A stretch of DNA of 64,000 nucleotides from Candidatus Fibrimonadaceae bacterium (GCA_031281265.1 JAITFO010000015.1:1-64000), one strand, 5' to 3'; shown: positions 28,597 through 37,867, numbered from the stretch's first letter. Program-made: numbers and translations. The notes: generated by a model not told the origin, from the sequence alone.

Positions 28597-30420
28597 TTAC
28601 CTCAACACAAATCTGACGCTTTTCATCCCACGCACTTTGGCGAAATACACCCCGCTTGGCAGGGATAATTTAACCGTTTGCGAGCCGGAGACATTCAAAC
28701 TCTTAACTTTATTCCCTCTCAGGTCAAAAATGTCCATAACGGTTGGGGCGTTTACTTCTATGCGCAAGGCTTTGTCGCTAAGCGTTTGAAGTGAGAAATG
28801 AGTTGCAGCAGGGATGCGGTTTTTCAAAATTGGACTTGGGTCTTCGCAAGGATTGGAGGGTGTTGACGGCTCTTCTTCTAAATAATGAAGAGTGATGTTG
28901 CTTAGAGTGACATTTCCAGTCGCCTGTCCAAGGTTAAATCCAATACGACCACTTTCATCACTTGCCGAATCCATTGGAAATTCATACGTAAATAGTTGCT
29001 TTGAGCTAGTTAAATCTATCTCTTTTTCAAAATAAGTGTCATATTTGCCGCCTGCCTTTTGTATAACCAAGCCTATTTTTCGTGCAGCTGAGGCAGAAGC
29101 TTCAAAAGTTATTTTGTAATTCATTCCTTCAACAAGGGTGATGCCATTTTGAACGAACTGTGGTTCCCACGGGTTATCTCCTTTTCTCGTTATATTTAAT
29201 CTGGCTTCGCCGCCTGATACATCAAAAGTTCCTTCGGAGTTGCCATAACTTGAACCAGTATTAAAAGTCCAACCCTCTTTATTCGCGAAATTACCATTGG
29301 TTACAAGGTTTTTATTGAGATCTACAATAGGGGTAAATTTCGCTGTGATTACCTTGTTTTTGTCCATAGTGATTGTCAATGGGCTTGTGGTTTGACATGC
29401 ATCACCGCTCCAACTGGCAAATTTCCAGCCTGCTGCTGGAGAGGCTGTGAGGGTTACGGTTGAACCAGGGGCATAAGAAGACTCTTTTGGGTTTCTGCTT
29501 ACACTACCACCCTCAGACGGAGAGGTCGCTATTTGAAGGGTGAAATTGCCAGCAGGAATATCAAAGCCGCAATCACCATTTCTAGAAAATTTAATCCAAG
29601 AGGCTTCAAGCCAACCAGTGCCGCCTTGTGCCTCCGCTAAAAATTTGGATTCATAAGTTTTATCATAGATATATTTAGCTGGGGATTGTCCGCTTTTTTC
29701 GGTTGTCATTTTTACCCATTCTTCAAAGTGCTTTGAAATGGAGATTGTTCCGCATGTGGGGGGGTGAGGGTTTCTCATGTCTTGGCGTATGCTAAAAACT
29801 TGCCCGAATTGTTGTCCGTTGCAAGTTACGCAACCAGAACCTGCTGGTCTTATGCAAGTGACAACTTTATATCTTTTCTCGTCCACCGTAATCTCGCCAT
29901 GCTCTTGGCAACCATTGCCTAAATTACCTGCAACCTGTTGATTTTCCCCAAACCAATCTTCAACTATATAATATTCAGCTTCGGTACCACCGCCAGCGTT
30001 TGTCCATCCATAAACTCCTATATAAGAATAGGAGCCGCCTGTACCATTGGCAGACCTTCTATAGTTGTAATCAACGCAGAGGTCTCCTAATTTGTCCCAT
30101 TTTTTTCCGTCAATACCCCAAAAATAACCAAAGCGACCTAAGTAATCTGTGGAATTTGTCCATTCCGCTCTATAAGCGAAACCGCCACCCTGATTTGGTC
30201 CAAACCATGTAAATTTAGTAGCGTCTCCACCCGCTTCCGTCCAAGTCTCAACTCCAAAAGCATCATCGGTGCCTTGCTTACCTAAGACTTCAGAGCCTTT
30301 TTTGCCAGTCCAGGTTTGTGCTCCTTGGGCGGTAGCATTTAATGGAGTATTTTGCAAACAAGCATCTTCTGCAAAGGCAAAAGTGATTGCAAGGGATAGG
30401 GCGATTGTGAGTTTTTTCAA
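28597..30420 (-). CDS. GH11 xylanase with InlB-type repeat and CBM4/9-like domain
   Basis: YIGVYGWTNAGGGTEAEYYIVEDWFG, YKVVTCIRPAG, FSIRQD; SEGGSVSRNPKESSYAPGSTVTLTASPAAGWKFASWSGD; LVTNGNFANKEGWTF. Confidence 0.9.
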   Translation of the reverse strand: MKKLTIALSLAITFAFAEDACLQNTPLNATAQGAQTWTGKKGSEVLGKQGTDDAFGVETWTEAGGDATKFTWFGPNQGGGFAYRAEWTNSTDYLGRFGYFWGIDGKKWDKLGDLCVDYNYRRSANGTGGSYSYIGVYGWTNAGGGTEAEYYIVEDWFGENQQVAGNLGNGCQEHGEITVDEKRYKVVTCIRPAGSGCVTCNGQQFGQVFSIRQDMRNPHPPTCGTISISKHFEEWVKMTTEKSGQSPAKYIYDKTYESKFLAEAQGGTGWLEASWIKFSRNGDCGFDIPAGNFTLQIATSPSEGGSVSRNPKESSYAPGSTVTLTASPAAGWKFASWSGDACQTTSPLTITMDKNKVITAKFTPIVDLNKNLVTNGNFANKEGWTFNTGSSYGNSEGTFDVSGGEARLNITRKGDNPWEPQFVQNGITLVEGMNYKITFEASASAARKIGLVIQKAGGKYDTYFEKEIDLTSSKQLFTYEFPMDSASDESGRIGFNLGQATGNVTLSNITLHYLEEEPSTPSNPCEDPSPILKNRIPAATHFSLQTLSDKALRIEVNAPTVMDIFDLRGNKVKSLNVSGSQTVKLSLPSGVYFAKVRGMKSVRFVLR

Positions 30421-30435
30421 GGTAAACCTCCGTTT

Positions 30436-32109
30436 TTATCTCAACACAAATCTAACGCTTTTTATTCCGTGAACTTTGGCGAAATATATCCCGCTAGGCA
30501 GGGATAATTTAACCGTTTGCGAACCGGAAACATTCAAACTCATAACTTTATTTCCTCTGAGGTCAAAAATGTCCACAACAGTTGGGGCATTTGCTTCTAT
30601 GCGCAAGGTTTTATCGCTTTGCGTTTGAAGGGAGAAATGGGTTACAGGGATGCGGTTTTTCAAAATAGGCTCTGTATCTTCGCCAGAAGAAGAGGAATCC
30701 TCCGCTACGTCACTAGAACTGCTTTGGTCAACGCTTGAGCTACTTTGGTCGATGCTTGAACTGCTTGAACTAACGCCGGAAGATGACGAAGCGGCTGTGC
30801 TTGAGCTGCTCGCTTGTGAACTAGACGAAGCTGCCACGCTAGACGAAGACGCCGCCATGCTTGAACTGCTCGGTTTAGAGCTGGAAGACACCGCCGCGCT
30901 TGAACTGCTCGGTTTGGAGCTGGAAGATACTGCCGCGCTGGAACTAGATGTGGCTGGGCAAGCAACTTCGTAATACCAGTATCCCTTCTCAATGTTGGAT
31001 TCTATTTGACCACCGCTCCACACCCAAGACGAAGCGCAAGTGTTTCCATCACCTTCGTTTTCCACTTTGCATACATAGCATTTGTTGTTTGTGTATTTAA
31101 AGCAAGCGGTGTATGGGTCTGAGGGAACGGTGCTTGTTGGATATGTTATTAAAGGGGTTTTGCAAGTTGTTGCTTGAGTTTTTGCCGCACTTGAACTGCT
31201 TTGAGTTGTGCTTCCGCCTACAGAACTGCTGGAAGTTCCACCACCTGTGGAATTGCTGGAAGTTGTAGATGTGCCGCCAACAGTCAAAAGATTCTTCGTT
31301 ACAGAAGCTGTTCCTTTCGCACCGCTTTCACTATAAGATTCAACTTTCAGTGCTACTTCGTATAACGGGCCGTCCATCAACATACCTACTCTTTTCCATT
31401 CTTTAAAATGCTCGGAAACGGAGATTTTACCGCTTGTTCTGTGGCTGGAAGTGTTTTTTGGAACACTGAAATATTGCTTGAAGTTGACGGAATTTCCAGA
31501 TATTGAGTTCCTACCTATTCTGTCGCATACTCTGTATTCATACGCAATACCGTCAATGGTTCCTTCACCCTTTACCGTGGATTTAGTATCTCCTCCCGTA
31601 GCCGCGTTATAGCTACCGCGGTCTTGAATAATGTAGTATTCAATTGCTTTGTCAAAACTTTTATTTTGACCATTTTCATCTTTTGTCGGCAGGCTTGATT
31701 GTGCGTAAAACGCCCAGCCATATACACCGAGCATTCTAACGTTGTCATTGGAAGACCATGTAGCGGCAAAATCAATGCTTATATTGCCGTAATCAAGTGC
31801 GGGTTTGGCAGGGTCACGACCCGATATATTCCCCCCTGAAGTGGTGGAAAATTTTCTGCCGCAGCGGAAAAGAATATTTTTTGTATTGCTCCATGAGGCG
31901 GTAAAGGTTCCGCCTTTAGCGTTTGCGCCAGTACCGTTATCTCCGTTGACGGTCATGGAAGTGGTGCCAGCATTATTTTCGCTCCAAAGCTCGCAATCGT
32001 AGCCGTTGTAAGTCCATGTTGTACTAGATGTTTTTGTTTCATCTGCCAGTACCGCAGTTGGCACGGCGAAGGCTAATGACAAGCATAAAGCAATTGCGAT
32101 TTTTTTCAT
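30436..32109 (-). CDS. GH11-type xylanase with Ser-rich linkers
   Basis: RMLGVYGWAF...AIEYYIIQDRGSYN, QYFSVPKNTSSHRTSGKISVSEHFKEWKRVGM; C-term shared with the neighbouring GH11. Confidence 0.85.
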   Translation of the reverse strand: MKKIAIALCLSLAFAVPTAVLADETKTSSTTWTYNGYDCELWSENNAGTTSMTVNGDNGTGANAKGGTFTASWSNTKNILFRCGRKFSTTSGGNISGRDPAKPALDYGNISIDFAATWSSNDNVRMLGVYGWAFYAQSSLPTKDENGQNKSFDKAIEYYIIQDRGSYNAATGGDTKSTVKGEGTIDGIAYEYRVCDRIGRNSISGNSVNFKQYFSVPKNTSSHRTSGKISVSEHFKEWKRVGMLMDGPLYEVALKVESYSESGAKGTASVTKNLLTVGGTSTTSSNSTGGGTSSSSVGGSTTQSSSSAAKTQATTCKTPLITYPTSTVPSDPYTACFKYTNNKCYVCKVENEGDGNTCASSWVWSGGQIESNIEKGYWYYEVACPATSSSSAAVSSSSKPSSSSAAVSSSSKPSSSSMAASSSSVAASSSSQASSSSTAASSSSGVSSSSSSIDQSSSSVDQSSSSDVAEDSSSSGEDTEPILKNRIPVTHFSLQTQSDKTLRIEANAPTVVDIFDLRGNKVMSLNVSGSQTVKLSLPSGIYFAKVHGIKSVRFVLR

Positions 32110-32227
32110 TATAAGCCCCCGGAACGGAATATATTATATATAATATACATTCTTTTTACAAAATAAGGACAAAAAATCCAAAGACCTTTAGTAAGTTTAT
32201 TGGCACGCTTTTTGCAATAAGGATTGT

Positions 32228-32965
32228 ATGGTCAATGGTCTATACACAGCGCGTAATGGCATGATGCTCCTGCAAGAGATGCTGGACAATACTGCCCACA
32301 ACCTATCAAACGCTAACACAACCGCTTTTAAAAAGTCCCTGATGGCGAGCATCACCCAGGTCGATATCAGGCATAATGATGAAATGAAGCTCCATCAGGA
32401 TGAAGACCATGTAATGTCCGAAAATTACATAGACTACTCGCAGGGTAGCATGATTATGACCGAAAATCCTTTTGACTTGGCTCTTGAAAATTCAGGTTTT
32501 TTTGAAATTGAAACGGAAAATGGAGTTCGTTATACGAGAAACGGCAGTTTTACCCGCAACGCAATAGGCCAGCTGGTGACCTTGCAGGGCAACAAAGTGC
32601 TAAGCGATGAAGGGCTTCCCATAGATTTAGAAGATTCTACCGTTTTTTCCGTTTCCTCTGCTGGCAGGGTTTATGCAGACGGGAAGATGGTAGGCAAACT
32701 TTCCATTGTGGATTTCGCTAACAAAAGAGAGGAACTCGGGCGCGAAGGCTATAATCTTTATTATTCAAAGAATAACGCGGTACCAGAACAAGCTGTCAAT
32801 ACCACGGTTAGGCAGGGTTTTTTGGAAAGCTCAAATGTGAGCGTTGTAGATTCAATGGTAGAAATGATAAGATTCCATCGCAACTACGAGGCAAACCAAA
32901 AATCCGTTCAGTCAGAAGACGATACTTTAAACAGAGCTGTGAATGATATAGGAAAGGTAGGCTAG
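32228..32965 (+). CDS. Flagellar basal-body rod FlgF/FlgG-like protein
   Basis: MVNGLYTARNGMMLLQEMLDNTAHNLSNANTTAFKKS ... LALENSGFFEIETENGVRYTRNGSFTRNAIGQLVTLQGNKVL ... VDSMVEMIRFHRNYEANQKSVQSEDDTLNRAVNDIG. Confidence 0.92.
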   Translation: MVNGLYTARNGMMLLQEMLDNTAHNLSNANTTAFKKSLMASITQVDIRHNDEMKLHQDEDHVMSENYIDYSQGSMIMTENPFDLALENSGFFEIETENGVRYTRNGSFTRNAIGQLVTLQGNKVLSDEGLPIDLEDSTVFSVSSAGRVYADGKMVGKLSIVDFANKREELGREGYNLYYSKNNAVPEQAVNTTVRQGFLESSNVSVVDSMVEMIRFHRNYEANQKSVQSEDDTLNRAVNDIGKVG

Positions 32966-32966
32966 G

Positions 32967-33644
32967 CTATTCTGTATGCTTAGTTCTTATGCTTATGGCA
33001 GCCATTATCAGAATTCCAATATAGGCTACTAATATTATAAAAGGCATATTGCCGTACCCCTCTACGCATACGCTTTCTATTTTCAATTCAAATTCGGTAT
33101 TTGCAGGATTTTTCCAGCCGGCGAATAATTCCAAACCGTTCACGAGGGAAAACCTCTTTGGATTGTTGATATATCTTGCTCCTTGCTGTTCAAACCAATA
33201 ATCTGGAGTGTAGAACTGGTTCATAGATAGCTCATAACGCTTTTTGCCAGTTAATTTCAGTTCCTTCATAACGGGTTTCAGAGAGCTACGATCGCCATCT
33301 TTTGTGTGGCTAGGGTCAAACGTCTGCACCGAAACTATTAATTCCTTTAAGTCTGCGGAGCTATGCAAATCCAGCACAAGGTAATCCATTAAATTCCAGT
33401 TCTTTTTTTCATCAAAAGAAAATCCAATTCCGCAATGTCCGTCTTCCTTTGATAACTTGCACTTAAACGCAAGGGGTTTAACTTCCACATAAGCCGCTCC
33501 GCTACCGTGATTTCCATAAGGGTAAAAATCCATGGAATCTTTATCAAAACATTCTTCATGTTTTTCAGTAGGGTAAAGTTCAAACGCGACAATTCCAGCT
33601 ATGCCGAGAATCAGCAATATGGCTCTTAGGTATCTGCTTTTCAT
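32967..33644 (-). CDS. Hypothetical membrane-anchored protein
   Basis: Complete ORF with N- and C-terminal TM segments. Confidence 0.55.
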   Translation of the reverse strand: MKSRYLRAILLILGIAGIVAFELYPTEKHEECFDKDSMDFYPYGNHGSGAAYVEVKPLAFKCKLSKEDGHCGIGFSFDEKKNWNLMDYLVLDLHSSADLKELIVSVQTFDPSHTKDGDRSSLKPVMKELKLTGKKRYELSMNQFYTPDYWFEQQGARYINNPKRFSLVNGLELFAGWKNPANTEFELKIESVCVEGYGNMPFIILVAYIGILIMAAISIRTKHTE

Positions 33645-34030
33645 AGGGATTTCACTTTAGGCGGGCGGCCCCTTTTGCGATTTTGAATATCTGGTTCAGC
33701 GGGTTTTGAAGAAGCGGAGCCAAGAGATACCCTTAGAGTTGGTTGCTTTGGTTTTATGGGAGAATCTGTATTCACATCGCTTAGAGAGAATTTTGTTCTT
33801 TCGTTTTTAGCAAATAGCGAACTGAGGCTATTGACGGTTTGTTTGGGTTTGTCTAATTCCTTTGTGATGGTTTGCAGCTTTGCCGTATCGTTCTCTTTTT
33901 TTATAGCAGCTCTTTCTTTTTTTCCGGGGCGTTTGCACGGCTTCCATTCCTTTTCCATATCAAGGACGGTTCTTCTTTCCAATTCCTCAACTGTGGGCAA
34001 AAGCAGTTCTGACGGAATTTCAATGTTCAT
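33641..34030 (-). CDS. Hypothetical protein with C-terminal AT-hook-like motif
   Basis: ORF ends QNRKRGRPPKVKSL; likely start MNIEIPSEL at 34030. Confidence 0.6.
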   Translation of the reverse strand: MNIEIPSELLLPTVEELERRTVLDMEKEWKPCKRPGKKERAAIKKENDTAKLQTITKELDKPKQTVNSLSSLFAKNERTKFSLSDVNTDSPIKPKQPTLRVSLGSASSKPAEPDIQNRKRGRPPKVKSL

Positions 34031-34838
34031 AATTTTCTCCTGTGTTCCAAAGCTGTAGTTCAGGTTCAACTGTTAAACCGTAATACACATGTTGCTGGAG
34101 CTGGTTTTCTATGTAATATAGAGTTCCTCCGTTTGCAGCCCCACAACCTGCGCAGGCACCGTTATAGCGAATCATAAGCGTTGTCCCGTCTTTAATGCCT
34201 AAAACTTCTAGGCCGCCGCCATCGCCTGCGAGCATAGTGCGTACGCTATCGTTCAAACATTCTTCTATCTTTTCAAGTTTTTGAGACTCGCTCAATGCTT
34301 CCCACTGTGCGTCCGCTTCTGTTCTGCCCTCTACGGTGTGAGCTTTTAGCTTTGCGCTTCCCATAGCGGCTCTTGCCGCAAGCGCAACATTCTTTTTTTC
34401 CGGGTAAGCCTCGGTCACCATTGCGGGTAGTTTTGCAACAGTTTGGAAGTCTTCGTTATCCGGCTTTACATCAAATTTTTCAAATAGATTTTCACAGGAT
34501 AAATCTTGAATTTCATTCACCTTTTTGCTCAAAAGCGCTTCGCATAGAATATCCGCCAAGGCGGTTAGCACAGGCCCGCCGTAGGTGAAGAATTTAGTGT
34601 CTAGAACTTGCTCTGCGTCTGGGTCTATCAAAACATAAACCTTAAGCGTTCCGGATTTAACATCCACCAAAGCAAGCCCTTTGTCATTTGCCTCCATCTG
34701 GAAAATAGCTCCCCGCCGCTTTGGAAAGCGGGCTATTTGCTCAAGGCTTTGTGGAATTTCCATTTCCCCCGTCATTATCTGGGAGAATATAGAAAAAATG
34801 TTCCCTTTGGCACTAATGTTTACGGATTTTTTCCCCAT
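34020..34838 (-). CDS. NifU-like Fe-S scaffold protein
   Basis: C-terminal NifU-like GGGLEVLGIKDGTTLMIRYNGACAGCGAANGGTLYYIENQLQ. Confidence 0.82.
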   Translation of the reverse strand: MGKKSVNISAKGNIFSIFSQIMTGEMEIPQSLEQIARFPKRRGAIFQMEANDKGLALVDVKSGTLKVYVLIDPDAEQVLDTKFFTYGGPVLTALADILCEALLSKKVNEIQDLSCENLFEKFDVKPDNEDFQTVAKLPAMVTEAYPEKKNVALAARAAMGSAKLKAHTVEGRTEADAQWEALSESQKLEKIEECLNDSVRTMLAGDGGGLEVLGIKDGTTLMIRYNGACAGCGAANGGTLYYIENQLQQHVYYGLTVEPELQLWNTGENYEH

Positions 34839-35395
34839 AAAATTGGGTTGTTACGGATGTATTTCGCAATTCTTGCGTATTCTGCCTTATCGCGGATTAT
34901 GCGTTCGTAATAATTGCGTTGCCATAATTTCCCCAAACCGCATTTATTTTGATTTGATATTTCCAAACATTTCGTAAAAACCAATGATTTATACGCCCCG
35001 ATAATACGTCCAATTGTAGGGGCGACCCTCGCGGTCGCCCCATTTGCATTCGTATTCGCATTTGCGGTGGTACCATCGTGGGTTTGGGCATCATTATGGA
35101 ATTGGGCGACCGCGAGGGTCGCCCCTACGTTGATTTCAATTATTCCGTGAATATGGTCTGGCATTATTTGGAAAATGTCGAATTTTGTTTCTAAATATCG
35201 TTCCGATAATTTTTTCCATTCATTATATGCAATATTGCCGTAATCATTAAATATCATTTTTTCGTTTTCAATTTCGCCAAAATAATGCATACGGTTTTGG
35301 CAACACACCGTAACAAAATATGCCCCAATGCCTGCATAATTATGGCTGCGTAAACGTATGGAATGCCTATCGTGCCGTTCAGGGTTATATTTCAT
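34820..35395 (-). CDS. REP-associated tyrosine transposase (RAYT, Y1_Tnp)
   Basis: YFVTVCCQNRMHYFGEI, IMPDHIHGIIEI, GRIIGAYKSLVF, LWQRNYYERIIRDKAEYARIAKYIRNNP. Confidence 0.93.
   Translation of the reverse strand: MKYNPERHDRHSIRLRSHNYAGIGAYFVTVCCQNRMHYFGEIENEKMIFNDYGNIAYNEWKKLSERYLETKFDIFQIMPDHIHGIIEINVGATLAVAQFHNDAQTHDGTTANANTNANGATARVAPTIGRIIGAYKSLVFTKCLEISNQNKCGLGKLWQRNYYERIIRDKAEYARIAKYIRNNPILWGKNP
35016..35041 (+). repeat. REP-like palindrome copy 1, inside the RAYT CDS
   Basis: GTAGGGGCGACCCTCGCGGTCGCCCC. Confidence 0.85.
35104..35128 (-). repeat. REP-like palindrome copy 2, inverted relative to copy 1
   Basis: GGGCGACCGCGAGGGTCGCCCCTAC = reverse complement of 35016-35040. Confidence 0.85.
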
Positions 35396-35545
35396 ATTTG
35401 CCTCCTATTTTTGAATTCTACCTATTAGACGAGTGTCACAGGGAAAAACCGATATTTTTTTTGCATTTTTATCATTTTTCGTTTTATTTATGGATAAAAG
35501 GTAATTTTTTAATGCCTTTGTCATTTTTTTATATATTCTATTCCT

Positions 35546-36544
35546 ATGAGAATCTGCCCCTTGTTTGCTAAACTGGCAGCCTTTGGGCTTGCTATGGCTT
35601 TAACCTTTGGCTGCTCATCGGAGGGTAACAACAATAGCGGCGGCGGTGGCGTGGTATGGAATACAACCTATTGCGTTGTTGAAAGCATGGGACTTTGCGT
35701 GACTGGCTTGACTGGCAAGCAATGCAGAGATGAAGGATACAAAGGGTATGATGGCTATTTTGATACAGAATGTCCTTCCGGCTATGACAAAGTAACAGTT
35801 TCGGGCGTTTCCTCCTCGTCCGGCGGTAGCGGTTCTAGCAGTTCCGCAACTGGCAACGTCGTCTCGTCTTCGTCCGGTGGCGGTAGCAACCCTGTAGGTT
35901 CATCTTCGTCAAGGGGCGGCGGTATTGTTTACGGAGTTGATGTATCTTATCAGGACGAGATTTACAAGACGGTTAAGATAGGCAACCAAACTTGGTTCCA
36001 GCGTAATTTGAATTACAATGCAAGTGGTAGCAAGTGTGGCAATGGCGGCAGCCTTAGCGATGCGAATACTACAACTTGCGATACCTATGGCAGGCTTTAC
36101 GACTGGGCTACGGCAATGGCACTGCCTTCCAAATGCAATAGTATTCTATCCACAAGCGATGCCGATTGTGCTATAACAACTCCCAACCATCGTGGCATTT
36201 GCCCCAGTGGTTGGCATATACCAAGCGATGCGGATTGGGAAGCGTTGATGACAGCAGTTGGCGGTTCTGGAACAGCGGGAACCAAATTGAAAGCCAATTC
36301 TGATTTGTGGGTCAGCAATGGCAAAGGCACGGACAATTACGGGTTTTCCGCTCTGCCGGGCGGCTACGGCGGTTCCGGTGGCTATTTCGGCAATGTCGGC
36401 AGCAACGGCTTCTGGTGGAGTGCCTCGGAGTACAATGCTAACTACGCCTACCGCCGGGACATGTACTACAGCTACGAGAACGTCAACTGGGACTACAACG
36501 ATAAGAGCAACTACTTGTTCAGTGTTCGTTGTCTCCAGGACTAG
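35546..36544 (+). CDS. FISUMP-domain lipoprotein (paralog 3) with Ser/Gly-rich linker
   Basis: Lipobox TFGCSS; SSSSGGSGSSSS linker; VKIGNQTWFQRNLNYNASGSKC, YGRLYDW, CPSGWHIPSDADWEAL, GFWWSASEYN, SVRCLQD. Confidence 0.92.
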   Translation: MRICPLFAKLAAFGLAMALTFGCSSEGNNNSGGGGVVWNTTYCVVESMGLCVTGLTGKQCRDEGYKGYDGYFDTECPSGYDKVTVSGVSSSSGGSGSSSSATGNVVSSSSGGGSNPVGSSSSRGGGIVYGVDVSYQDEIYKTVKIGNQTWFQRNLNYNASGSKCGNGGSLSDANTTTCDTYGRLYDWATAMALPSKCNSILSTSDADCAITTPNHRGICPSGWHIPSDADWEALMTAVGGSGTAGTKLKANSDLWVSNGKGTDNYGFSALPGGYGGSGGYFGNVGSNGFWWSASEYNANYAYRRDMYYSYENVNWDYNDKSNYLFSVRCLQD

Positions 36545-36736
36545 CGCGTTGTGAACGTCTGAACCCCACGCCCATACGCTACTTACTCGCTGGCGAACAT
36601 CCGCAGGATGGTCATTCGCCCGATTAAAAGGATTCACCCGATTTACCAGAATAATAAATGAAGCTCATCTATAAAATCTTTATCGAGTGTCTGTTATACT
36701 TACTAAGTCCCAATAATTAGTCCGTTTTACCCTAAA

Positions 36737-36772
36737 ATCGGTATTGTTTGCCCAAACAGTCCAAAAACCGAT
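36737..36772. promoter_or_regulatory. Candidate operator: nested inverted repeat upstream of the first phage gene
   Basis: ATCGGT-at-TGTTTG-CC-CAAACA-...-ACCGAT. Confidence 0.35.
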
Positions 36773-36786
36773 ATAGGAGAAACGGC

Positions 36787-36987
36787 ATGACAAAAGCGCA
36801 GAAAAACAAAGTTCCTAACGTTGTACATGGTGTTTTGAAGCACGTGTTAGGAATAACCGATTTTGATCCTGATAGGGAAGAATATGTCGTGAATTTTATG
36901 AATTTCCCCTTTTACATAAATAAAGGAGAATACGATCAGCTTCTCGGATTCGTTCAATCCGTTTCCGCGGGGGGAAATGTAAAATGA
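36787..36987 (+). CDS. Small phage early hypothetical protein
   Basis: MTKAQKNKVPNVVHGVLKHVLG...; AGGAG upstream. Confidence 0.55.
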   Translation: MTKAQKNKVPNVVHGVLKHVLGITDFDPDREEYVVNFMNFPFYINKGEYDQLLGFVQSVSAGGNVK

Positions 36988-37175
36988 ATAAAAACATTCC
37001 GCATGAGACAGTATCTAGAAAAGGTTTAACAGTTACTTCTAAGGCTTTTAATTTGGTGGAATCCGAGCGTCTGCGATTGCTCCGCCGCACTGGTAAGCTG
37101 AAACCAAGGTATGAAATTGTTAGCGATATTATTTGCGCTGCGCTTGGCGAGCGAGGGAAGGTAGGTAATGCCTAA
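36984..37175 (+). CDS. Small phage hypothetical protein
   Basis: 63-aa ORF, ATG overlaps previous stop. Confidence 0.5.
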   Translation: MNKNIPHETVSRKGLTVTSKAFNLVESERLRLLRRTGKLKPRYEIVSDIICAALGERGKVGNA

Positions 37176-37479
37176 TTGCTCAAATTGTGTAGATTGCCAG
37201 GTAGAAAAAACTCCCAAATGTCTAGAAACTCAATTAAATTTTTTAAACAGCGTAAAAGCAAATATAAATCTTCTTAAATCTTCAGTAAAAAGCCCTACGG
37301 AAGAAGGTAAAGATTACGACGTGATGTTGATAGTTGAGTTTGAACTTTTTATGTCTGAGCGAGAAGCACTTGCTTTGGCAAAAGAAATTCAGGACAGGTG
37401 GACAAATAAATCGAAAGACCATTTCGGAAAAATTTTAATAAGGACACTTGGTGCTAAAAGTAAGGAGGCAGAACTATGA
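37168..37479 (+). CDS. Small phage hypothetical protein
   Basis: 103-aa ORF overlapping neighbours by a few nt; CSNCVDC at N-terminus. Confidence 0.5.
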   Translation: MPNCSNCVDCQVEKTPKCLETQLNFLNSVKANINLLKSSVKSPTEEGKDYDVMLIVEFELFMSEREALALAKEIQDRWTNKSKDHFGKILIRTLGAKSKEAEL

Positions 37480-37646
37480 GCAAAGAAATAAAATGTGGTT
37501 GTTGTGGAAAAAAAACATCCTCGTGGATGATTTTGCATCTCTTAGATTCTATAAGAGCTAGACTATGCTATTCTTGCTCCAGCAGAGACGATGTTGATAA
37601 AATACTAACGCTAAAAAATAAGCAGAGGGTAAACAAATGCAAATAA
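37476..37646 (+). CDS. Small Zn-ribbon-like phage protein (56 aa)
   Basis: Not in track: MSKEIKCGCCGKKTSSWMILHLLDSIRARLCYSCSSRDDVDKILTLKNKQRVNKCK; two CxxC-like knuckles, ATGA overlap. Confidence 0.6.
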   Translation: MSKEIKCGCCGKKTSSWMILHLLDSIRARLCYSCSSRDDVDKILTLKNKQRVNKCK

Positions 37647-37867
37647 TAAACCCATTCACATTCTCCGTAAAAAAATATATAGTAGCTGTTAAAGTTCTAA
37701 CTACTAAAAAGCTCTTTGTTTCTTACAGCTGTGACACAATAGAAGAGGCGGAAAAATCTCTCAATACGCATAAAAGCTACTTCAGAAATTGCGTATCAGT
37801 AAAAATATTCGAGGCAATAGGTAATACGTGTAAAATGTACATAGATGCAAAGGCGGTAATAAAATGA
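37637..37867 (+). CDS. Small phage hypothetical protein
   Basis: 76-aa ORF coupled to neighbours. Confidence 0.5.
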   Translation: MQIINPFTFSVKKYIVAVKVLTTKKLFVSYSCDTIEEAEKSLNTHKSYFRNCVSVKIFEAIGNTCKMYIDAKAVIK

